Of a stretch of DNA of 64,000 bases, positions 28,382 through 35,075 are shown in pieces. Source of the DNA: CADEFQ01 sp035433705 (GTDB taxonomy: Bacteria > Pseudomonadota > Gammaproteobacteria > Steroidobacterales > Steroidobacteraceae); contig DAORVK010000003.1 in NCBI GenBank assembly GCA_035433705.1, forward strand, positions 1 to 64,000, given 5' to 3'. Each line of letters opens with the position of its first letter. The stretch's first letter is position 1. The notes beneath the pieces are model-generated. The model was not told the origin of the DNA and made no database searches. It worked only from the letters and a program-made list of their open reading frames with translations. A program made the position numbers and the translations under genes.

Positions 28382-29874
28382 TGCGCAGCCGTCGCGACTT
28401 CGTGCGAGGTACGCTCGGCACAGGCGTCCTGCTGGCAGCAGCGCCCGCGGCTTTCGCGAGGCAGCCACTCGAGGACGTGTACGCGCAGGTCGCTGCGGGT
28501 CACGAGGCCGCCATCGTGCGACTGCAGGACTGGATCCGCCAGATCACGATCGCGGCAGAGAACAGGGGCATGGAGGACGGCTGCCGCTACATGATGCAGC
28601 TCGCGCGCGACGCGGGCTTCCAGCACGTCGAGCGCATCCCGACCCGCGGCTTTCCGTCGGTGTTCGCGACGCTCGACGCCGGCGCGAAGCGCACGATCGG
28701 CGTGTATTTCATGTACGACGTGAAGCAGGTCGATCCCGCCGAATGGTCGTCGCCGCCCTGGGATGCGCGCCTCGTCGAGTTGCCGGGTCTCGGCAAGGCG
28801 GTCATGGGCCGCGGCGCCGTGAACCAGAAAGGACCGCAGGCGTCGTTTCTCTCCGCGCTGCACGCGATCCATGCGGCCGGGCGCAAGCCCCCTGTCAACC
28901 TCGTCCTGATCGCCGAGAGCGAGGAGGAAATCGGCTCGCCGCATTTCGCCGATGCGGTGCTTGCGCCGCAGGTGCGGGCCGCGCTCGGGAAGTGCGCCGG
29001 CATCTTCATGCCCGAGGCGGCGCAGTCACTCGACGGCACGGTGACGGTGTCGCTCGGTGCGAAGGGCGTCGTCGAGCTCGAACTCGTTTCGAGCGGTGAG
29101 CGTTGGGGTCGTGGGCCCTCTGTGGACGTGCATTCCAGCAATCGCGCGCGTCTCGACAGCCCGGCGTTTCACCTCGTTCAGGCTCTGGACACGCTGATCG
29201 ACGCAAAGGGCGACCCGGCGATCGATGGCTGGTGGGACGACGTGCGTCCGCTGCCCGCCGCCGAGGAAGCCATGCTCGATGTGGCCGCGAGGCGCATGAG
29301 TGAAGCCAGTGCGAAGCAGTCCATGGGCGTGACGCATTGGGCGCGCGATGCCGACTGGCGTCAGGCGCTCGAGGACCTGTGCGCGCGCCCCACTGTGAAT
29401 ATCGAGGGACTTGTGGGCGGCTATACCGGCCCGGGCGGCAAGACCGTACTGCCGCATCGGGCAACGGCGAAACTTGATTTCCGGCTCGTGCCCGACATGA
29501 CCCGCGAAGGCGCGGTCGCGAAGCTGAGGGCGCATCTCGCCAAGCGTGGTTTCGGCGATCTCGAAATCAGATTGGGTGGCGGCTACGACCCGACGACAAC
29601 ACCTGCAGACTCTGCGCTTATCCGTACGATGAAGGGCGTGTACGAATCCGCGGGCATCGACCCGATCTTCTGGCCGCGCCGCGGCGGCTCCTGGCCGGGC
29701 GTGGTGTTCACCGGGGCACCGCTGAATCTGCCGGCGGCGCACTTCGGCATGGGCCACGGACTGCACGCGCATGCCCCCGACGAGTACTACCTGATCGAGT
29801 CGACGAACCCACGGATCGCCGGGCTCGACGGCGCGATACGCTCGTTCGTGCAGTGCCTCTACGCGCTCGCCTGA
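28381..29874 (+). CDS. M20-family metallopeptidase-like protein with a Tat signal and altered metal ligands
   Basis: A 497-residue secreted protein of the M20/ArgE/DapE fold. The N-terminus SRRDFVRG followed by a hydrophobic stretch is a twin-arginine signal, so export is expected. The M20 frame is clear: the DV-x-VDP-SSPPW region, GRGAVNQKGP, ESEEEIGS with the catalytic Glu, and a C-terminal HAHAPDEYY. However, the first zinc His of the usual HxD is Met111 (D113 kept), and the bridging Asp is Asn148. Either a distinct subfamily or an inactive member is possible. It is coupled to nuoN by a TGATG overlap. Confidence 0.8.
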   Translation: MRSRRDFVRGTLGTGVLLAAAPAAFARQPLEDVYAQVAAGHEAAIVRLQDWIRQITIAAENRGMEDGCRYMMQLARDAGFQHVERIPTRGFPSVFATLDAGAKRTIGVYFMYDVKQVDPAEWSSPPWDARLVELPGLGKAVMGRGAVNQKGPQASFLSALHAIHAAGRKPPVNLVLIAESEEEIGSPHFADAVLAPQVRAALGKCAGIFMPEAAQSLDGTVTVSLGAKGVVELELVSSGERWGRGPSVDVHSSNRARLDSPAFHLVQALDTLIDAKGDPAIDGWWDDVRPLPAAEEAMLDVAARRMSEASAKQSMGVTHWARDADWRQALEDLCARPTVNIEGLVGGYTGPGGKTVLPHRATAKLDFRLVPDMTREGAVAKLRAHLAKRGFGDLEIRLGGGYDPTTTPADSALIRTMKGVYESAGIDPIFWPRRGGSWPGVVFTGAPLNLPAAHFGMGHGLHAHAPDEYYLIESTNPRIAGLDGAIRSFVQCLYALA

Positions 29875-29903
29875 GCGCGAACGGAAGGCGCTTCGCACGC
29901 AGG

Positions 29904-29932
29904 TTGTCATGGCGGGGCCGTACCGCTAAGAT
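29904..29932 (+). promoter_or_regulatory. Predicted sigma-70 promoter for tRNA-fMet
   Basis: TTGTCA (29904-29909) and TAAGAT (29927-29932) are separated by 17 bp and followed by a GCGCGGCC discriminator. The tRNA begins 15 bp after the -10 box. GC-rich discriminators are typical of stable RNA promoters under stringent control. Confidence 0.65.
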
Positions 29933-29947
29933 GCGCGGCCCTACTGG

Positions 29948-30024
29948 TGCGGGGTGGAGCAGTCTGGCAGCTCGTCGGGCTCATAACCCGAAGGTCGCAG
30001 GTTCAAATCCTGCCCCCGCTACCA
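29948..30024 (+). tRNA. Initiator tRNA-fMet (anticodon CAU)
   Basis: 77 nt including encoded CCA. The anticodon stem has the three consecutive G-C pairs of initiators around loop CTCATAA (GGG...CCC), and the 1-72 pair is unpaired, both hallmarks of the initiator. Unusually the mismatch is U1-U72 (acceptor TGCGGGG against CCCCGCT) rather than C1-A72 as in E. coli. In E. coli the initiator gene metY also lies upstream of rimP. Here two transporter genes lie between them. Confidence 0.94.
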
Positions 30025-30157
30025 ATCCATTGGTGATGATCCGACGGCCGCGCTCTTTTTGACCGGCCGCGAGCGCATCACCATAATGGCCCCCGCTCAC
30101 GGCTGGAATCCGTCACGCCACGATGCTCACACGCGCCCCGGGGCCGGAGAAGACTTG

Positions 30158-31390
30158 ATGTTCTACGGATGGCGAATCGTGGTGGTGGCGATGTTGGCGC
30201 TCGGACTGAGCAACGGCCTGGTCAGCTATTCCTACGGGCTGCTGGTCCTGCCTCTGGGCACGGAATTCGGCGCCAATCGCATGCTGATGATGTGGGGACT
30301 GACGGCGAGTTCCATGGCCACGGTCCTCATTTCGCCATTTGCGGGTTCGCTCATGGACCGGCGTTCTGCCCGCGTTCTGTTCTCGGTCGGAGCCGTTTGC
30401 CTGGCTCTCGGCATGTCGCTGATTGCGGTGTCCCGCAATGTCTGGGAGTTCATCCTGGTTTTCGGGCTGCTGATGTCGGTCGGTGCAACTCTGCTCGGGC
30501 CGATCGGTGCCAACACGATCGTGGCGCGCTGGTTTGCCCAGCGGCGAGGTCGGGCACTCGGTATCACCGCCATCGGCACCTCGCTCGGCGGTCTGCTGGT
30601 GCCGCTCCTGCTGCAGACCCTGATCGATGCTTACGGTTGGCGGATCGCCTGTCTGTGGATGGCTGCCATTGCGTTGCTGCTCCTGCTGCCCCCGATATGG
30701 CTGGTGGTCAGGAACCGGCCGGCGGATCTGGGTCTGCAACCGGATGGTCAGCCCGGGGAAGGTCAACCGACAGGCGTGGCATCTCTTGCCGCAGGTTCAG
30801 CTCCGCCCAGGCTGATGACCGATGCGACATTCTGGCGCATTGCACTCGCCGTCGGAGTGCTGATGGCGACCTTCACGGTGATTCTGGCCAATCTGGTGCC
30901 CTTCGCCGTCGGTCACGGCGTAGCGGCCAGACAGGCAGCGCTCCTGATTTCGATCATCGCCGTCGCCGGCATCAGCGGCAAACTGCTGTTCAGCGTTTTC
31001 GCCGACCGGATAGATCTGAAATGGGCCATGCTGGTCGCTTTGGTGATGCTGGGATTACCGATGGTTGCCCTGACCTCGCTTCACAGCTACCCGGTCATGG
31101 TGCTGTCTGCGGTATCTATGGGCCTTGCCTCAGGCGCCTTCCTGCCGGCGTGGAGCGCTCTGGTCGCCCGCATCTACGGCCCCTCCATCTTCGGACGGGT
31201 GATGGGGCGAATGCAGCCCATTGCCATCGTCATGGTGATGCTGGCGATGCCGATGAGCGGGCACCTGTTCGATCGCACGGGTAACTATTCGGCCACATTC
31301 CTGACGATGGCGGCCGCTGTCGTGCTCGCACTGGTGGTGTTTTTCCCCGTGCGAGTCGCGAGCAGGGCGGACGGGACCGGCGCAAGCTGA
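30158..31390 (+). CDS. Major facilitator superfamily transporter (MCT/oxalate-antiporter-like)
   Basis: A 410-residue inner-membrane transporter with 12 predicted helices. The N-terminus FYGWRIVVVAML is typical of the monocarboxylate/oxalate-formate branch of MFS. A DRRSAR loop after the second helix and ARWFAQRRGRALGI between helices 4 and 5 fit the MFS pattern. The central cytoplasmic loop is Pro/Gly-rich (about 185-225). The substrate cannot be read from sequence. ATG 30158, after GGAG, is chosen over an earlier in-frame start at 30059. By eye its codon use is less GC-biased than its neighbours. It sits directly downstream of the initiator tRNA. Confidence 0.85.
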   Translation: MFYGWRIVVVAMLALGLSNGLVSYSYGLLVLPLGTEFGANRMLMMWGLTASSMATVLISPFAGSLMDRRSARVLFSVGAVCLALGMSLIAVSRNVWEFILVFGLLMSVGATLLGPIGANTIVARWFAQRRGRALGITAIGTSLGGLLVPLLLQTLIDAYGWRIACLWMAAIALLLLLPPIWLVVRNRPADLGLQPDGQPGEGQPTGVASLAAGSAPPRLMTDATFWRIALAVGVLMATFTVILANLVPFAVGHGVAARQAALLISIIAVAGISGKLLFSVFADRIDLKWAMLVALVMLGLPMVALTSLHSYPVMVLSAVSMGLASGAFLPAWSALVARIYGPSIFGRVMGRMQPIAIVMVMLAMPMSGHLFDRTGNYSATFLTMAAAVVLALVVFFPVRVASRADGTGAS

Positions 31391-31425
31391 ACTGATCACT
31401 TCAAACGAATCCGCGGGGGCTGCCG

Positions 31426-32850
31426 ATGGCATTCTGGAACCGGCGCACGTCGATCGATGCGCTCAACAGCATCGATGAGCGTCATCGCCTGAAACGCACG
31501 CTGCGCTGGCCGCACCTCGTCGCGCTCGGCGTCGGGGCAATCGTGGGTACCGGCATCTACACGCTCATCGGCATCGGCGCCGGGCGCGCAGGTCCCGCGG
31601 TGATCCTCGCCTTCGTGATCGCGGGCGTCGTGTGCGCTTGTGCGGCGCTCTGCTATGCGGAGCTTGCCACGATGATGCCCGTCGCCGGCAGTGCCTATAC
31701 CTACACCTATGCCGTGGGCGGCGAGCTCGTCGCCTGGGTCGTTGGCTGGAGCCTGATACTCGAGTATTCGGTGGTCTGCAGCGCGGTGGCGGTCGGCTGG
31801 TCAGGTTACGCGGTCGGTTTCTTCGAGTCGATCGGCCTTGACTTGCCGCACTGGCTCACTGCCGGGCCCCATGCCGGCGGTGTCGTGAATCTGCCCGCCG
31901 TCGTGATCCTCTTTGCCGTGGCGGGCCTGCTGATGCTTGGCACGCGCGAGAGCGCCACCGTGAACGCGTTTCTCGTCGTCTTCAAGGTCGCGGCGCTGCT
32001 CGTCTTCATCGTGATCGCGCTGCAGGCGTTCAACGCAGGGCATTTCACGCCGTTCATGCCGCACGGCTTCGCGGCCCACGCGGAGGGAACGGAAGTGCGG
32101 GGAGTCATGGCCGCCGCGGCGATCATCTTCTTCGCCTTCTACGGCTTCGACGCCGTGTCGACGGCTGCCGAGGAGACGATCGACCCGAAGCGCGACCTGG
32201 CACGCGGCATCATCGGCTCGATGATCGTCTGCACGCTCCTCTACATGGCAGTTGCCGCGGCGGCGCTCGGCGCCATGCGCTATGAGGAGTTCGCGGCGAG
32301 CCCCGAGCCCCTCGCCTTCATCCTGCGATCTCTTGGCAGCCCGTTCGCCGCGACGCTGATCGCAGCCGCGGCCGTCATTGCGCTGCCGACCGTGATTCTC
32401 GCGTTCATGTACGGCCAGAGCCGCATCTTTTTCGTGATGGCGCGCGATGGCCTGCTGCCCGAGCGGCTCGGCAGCATCAACGCCCGCCGGGGAACGCCTG
32501 TCGCGATGATCCTCGTTACGGCGATCGTTACCTCGCTCATCGCGGGGATCTTTCCGCTTGCAGAGATCGCGGAACTCGCCAACGCCGGCACGCTCTGCGC
32601 GTTCGTTGCGGTGGCGGCGTGCGTGCTCACGCTGCGCGTGCGTGAGCCTGACCGACCGCGGGTTTTCACGACGCCCTGGCCCTGGCTCCTGGGTCCGGTG
32701 GCGATCGGCGGCTGTTTCTATCTCTTCGCGAGCCTGCCGCCTGCGACACGCACACGTTTCTTCATCTGGAACGCGATCGGCATCGTCGTCTATCTGCTCT
32801 ACGGCAGGGTCGCGAGCGTTCTTGCGAAGCGGGTTTACCAAGGCGGCTGA
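31426..32850 (+). CDS. APC-family amino acid permease (CAT-type)
   Basis: A 474-residue inner-membrane transporter with about 12 helices. The N-terminal cytoplasmic segment and LVALGVGAIVGTGIYTLIG match the first-helix G-x-G-x-G-T motif of the cationic amino acid transporter group in the APC superfamily. YAELATMMPVAGSAYTYTY and FAFYGFDAVSTAAEET are further family signatures. The substrate is unknown. It lies 35 bp after the MFS gene on the same strand. The predicted rimP promoter overlaps its last codons. Confidence 0.88.
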   Translation: MAFWNRRTSIDALNSIDERHRLKRTLRWPHLVALGVGAIVGTGIYTLIGIGAGRAGPAVILAFVIAGVVCACAALCYAELATMMPVAGSAYTYTYAVGGELVAWVVGWSLILEYSVVCSAVAVGWSGYAVGFFESIGLDLPHWLTAGPHAGGVVNLPAVVILFAVAGLLMLGTRESATVNAFLVVFKVAALLVFIVIALQAFNAGHFTPFMPHGFAAHAEGTEVRGVMAAAAIIFFAFYGFDAVSTAAEETIDPKRDLARGIIGSMIVCTLLYMAVAAAALGAMRYEEFAASPEPLAFILRSLGSPFAATLIAAAAVIALPTVILAFMYGQSRIFFVMARDGLLPERLGSINARRGTPVAMILVTAIVTSLIAGIFPLAEIAELANAGTLCAFVAVAACVLTLRVREPDRPRVFTTPWPWLLGPVAIGGCFYLFASLPPATRTRFFIWNAIGIVVYLLYGRVASVLAKRVYQGG

Positions 32851-32862
32851 CACGGCTACAAT
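32834..32862 (+). promoter_or_regulatory. Predicted sigma-70 promoter for the rimP-nusA-infB operon
   Basis: TTTACC (32834-32839) and TACAAT (32857-32862) are separated by 17 bp, overlapping the end of the APC permease gene, with a CCGCGCCC discriminator. The resulting leader would be about 205 nt. Confidence 0.6.
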
Positions 32863-32911
32863 CCGCGCCCTCGGCGGGATCGGCTCGTGGTGACACGGGC
32901 TGGCCCCTCGT

Positions 32912-33000
32912 AAGCCCCAGTGGGGCTTTGGGTACCAAGTGATTGATTTGGAAGGCCCCCCGAGGGGCTTTTCTTGTTTATGGACCCCTGGCCGGGGTCC
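32912..33000 (+). promoter_or_regulatory. rimP leader: three tandem hairpins
   Basis: Three strong stems are readable. The first is AAGCCCC/GGGGCTT (32912-32918/32922-32928). The second is AAGGCCCC/GGGGCTTT with a G-U pair (32952-32959/32964-32971), followed by T residues. The third is GGACCCC/GGGGTCC (32982-32988/32994-33000). The first two share complementary arms and could re-pair with each other. Together with the terminator at 33039-33063 this resembles the rimP-leader type of attenuator described in gammaproteobacteria. Confidence 0.55.
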
Positions 33001-33038
33001 GGCACGGGCTTTCGGGTCGTGCTCGTATGCAAGCAGGG

Positions 33039-33063
33039 TGGGCCTACGGGCCCATTTTTTTTT
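33039..33063 (+). terminator. Intrinsic terminator in the rimP leader
   Basis: Stem TGGGCC/GGCCCA (33039-33044/33049-33054) with a TACG tetraloop is followed directly by nine T residues (33055-33063). It ends 13 bp before the rimP start, so it would block the whole operon unless antitermination occurs, suggesting regulated attenuation. Confidence 0.75.
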
Positions 33064-33076
33064 CGCGGAGGAAAGG

Positions 33077-33535
33077 GTGACAGCGACGGCGCTTCGCGAT
33101 CGGCTCATCACGCTGCTCGAGCCGCTGCTCGAACAGCTCGGGTTCGAGCTGGTCGATATCGAAGCGAACGCGGGCCGTGGCTCAGGTCTGTTGCGTGTTT
33201 ATCTCGATTGCGCGACCGGTGTCGGTGTCGATGACTGCGAGCGCGTGAGCCGCGAGGTATCGGCGCTGCTCGACGTGGAGGATCCGATGCCGGGTGCGTT
33301 CACGCTCGAGGTGTCCTCGCCCGGTTTCGACCGGTTGCTGAGGAAACCCGCGCATTTCGAGCGCTTTCGCGGTGCACGGGTGAAGGTGGAACTCGCCGCG
33401 GCGCGCGACGGGCGACGCCGCTACACCGGGGATCTCGTGGCGGTATCGGCTCGCGGGATCGACCTTGAGGTTGATGGCGAGACTGTAACAGTGGATTTCG
33501 CGGCGATTGACCGCGCGCGTCTCGCGCCGCTCTGA
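33077..33535 (+). CDS. rimP: Ribosome maturation factor RimP
   Basis: Needed for maturation of the 30S subunit. The 152 residues begin with LRDRLITLLEPLLEQLGFELVDIE. The family core VYLD, the DDCERVSREVSALLDVED stretch and LEVSSPGFDRLL follow, then the C-terminal SH3-like domain. The GTG start at 33077 follows GGAGGAAAG. The frame extends upstream into the leader to 32939, but that part does not match the family. It is the first gene of rimP-nusA-infB-rbfA-truB. Confidence 0.95.
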   Translation: MTATALRDRLITLLEPLLEQLGFELVDIEANAGRGSGLLRVYLDCATGVGVDDCERVSREVSALLDVEDPMPGAFTLEVSSPGFDRLLRKPAHFERFRGARVKVELAAARDGRRRYTGDLVAVSARGIDLEVDGETVTVDFAAIDRARLAPL

Positions 33536-33562
33536 GCGGCGCGGCGCGTTGAAGGAGTCGGG

Positions 33563-35059
33563 ATGAACAAGGAAATTCTGATGGTTGTCGATGCCGTCTC
33601 GAACGAGAAGGGCGTCGACAAGGAAGTGATCTTCGAGGCGCTCGAGGCGGCCCTCGCCGCGGCGACGCGCAAGAAGCACGGCGAGGAATGGGATGCACGC
33701 GTCGCAATAGATCGCAAGACGGGCGATTACGACACGTTCCGTCGCTGGAAGGTGTTCGCCGACGACTCCACCGAGCTCGAAGTGCCGGATCGTGAATTGC
33801 GGCTCGAGGACGCGCTCGACATCGACCCGCAAGCTGCCGCAGGCGGCCATGTCGAACAGCCGATGGAGTCGGTGGCGTTCGGTCGCATCGCAGCCCAGCA
33901 GGCGAAGCAGGTCATCGTGCAGAAGGTGCGCGAGGCCGAGCGCGCGCAAGTGATCGACCAGTACAAGGACCGCGTGAACTCGCTCCTTTCCGGCGTCGTC
34001 AAGCGGGTCGACAGGAACGGCATCTTCATTGACCTTGGCGGCAACGCCGAGGGCTTCGTGCCGCGCACCGACATGATCCCGCGCGAGCAGGTGAGGCAGC
34101 AGGATCGCATCAAGGCATGGCTCAAGGAGGTACGCCCCGAGCCCCGTGGCCCGCAGCTCTTCATGTCGCGCACCGCCCCGGATTTCCTGATCGAGCTGTT
34201 CAAGCTGGAAGTGCCGGAAGTGGGTCAGGGCCTGATCCAGATCCTCGGCGCGGCCCGCGACCCGGGCGTGCGCGCCAAGATCGCCGTGCGCAGCAACGAT
34301 CCGCGCATCGACCCCGTCGGCGCCTGTGTCGGTATGCGCGGCTCGCGTGTGCAGGCGGTATCGAACGAAATCGCCGGCGAGCGCGTCGACATCATCCCGT
34401 TCAACGAAAACTCCGCGCAGTTCGTCATCAATGCGATGTCGCCGGCCGAAGTGCTGTCGATCGTGATGGATGAGGACGCGCACAGCATGGATATCGCCGT
34501 CGCCGAGGACAAGCTGTCGCAGGCGATTGGACGCGGCGGGCAGAACATCCGTCTCGCGAGCCAGCTGACCGGCTGGGACCTCAATGTCATGACGCAGTCG
34601 GATGCCGAGGCGAAAAGCGAGACGGAATCGCGCGTGCTTGTCGAGAATTTCATGAAGCAGCTCGATGTCGACGAGGATGTCGCGACAATCCTGGTGCAGG
34701 AAGGTTTCTCCTCGGTCGAGGAGATTGCCTACGTACCGCAGGCCGAAATCGCCTCGATCGAGGAGTTCGACGAGAACATGATCGGCGAGCTGCGCAACCG
34801 CGCACGCGACGTGCTGCTGACCCAGGCAATCGCCTCGGAAGAGTCGCTCGATCAGCACATGCCCGCCGGAGACCTGCTGCTGCTCGAGGGCATGCAGCCG
34901 GATCTCGCGCTCGCGCTGGCACGGCGCGGCGTACGGACGCGCGAGGATCTCGCCGATCAGGCGATCGACGACATTCTCGATATCGAAGGGCTGTCGTCGG
35001 AAGAGGCGGGCAAGCTCATCATGAAGGCGCGCGAACCCTGGTTCGAGGCCGGTCGCTGA
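33563..35059 (+). CDS. nusA: Transcription termination/antitermination protein NusA
   Basis: RNA polymerase-binding factor that modulates pausing, termination and antitermination. It has 498 residues. The N-terminal polymerase-binding domain starts MNKEILMVVDAVSNEKG. An S1 domain (about 135-200) contains GVVKRVDRNGIFIDLG, and two KH domains (about 230-345) include GACVGMRGSRVQ and AIGRGGQNIR. Two C-terminal acidic repeats (about 365-495) with helix-hairpin-helix character complete it. This long form, with both acidic repeats, is typical of gammaproteobacteria. Confidence 0.98.
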   Translation: MNKEILMVVDAVSNEKGVDKEVIFEALEAALAAATRKKHGEEWDARVAIDRKTGDYDTFRRWKVFADDSTELEVPDRELRLEDALDIDPQAAAGGHVEQPMESVAFGRIAAQQAKQVIVQKVREAERAQVIDQYKDRVNSLLSGVVKRVDRNGIFIDLGGNAEGFVPRTDMIPREQVRQQDRIKAWLKEVRPEPRGPQLFMSRTAPDFLIELFKLEVPEVGQGLIQILGAARDPGVRAKIAVRSNDPRIDPVGACVGMRGSRVQAVSNEIAGERVDIIPFNENSAQFVINAMSPAEVLSIVMDEDAHSMDIAVAEDKLSQAIGRGGQNIRLASQLTGWDLNVMTQSDAEAKSETESRVLVENFMKQLDVDEDVATILVQEGFSSVEEIAYVPQAEIASIEEFDENMIGELRNRARDVLLTQAIASEESLDQHMPAGDLLLLEGMQPDLALALARRGVRTREDLADQAIDDILDIEGLSSEEAGKLIMKAREPWFEAGR

Positions 35060-35075
35060 AGGAAGGGAAAGACCC

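Noticed and set aside
29948..30024. Elongator tRNA-Met
   Set aside because: Three consecutive G-C pairs at the anticodon stem and an unpaired 1-72 position mark it as an initiator.
30025..32850. Genomic island at the initiator tRNA
   Set aside because: No integrase, transposase, or repeated tRNA 3' end was found. The two transporter genes alone do not justify an island call.
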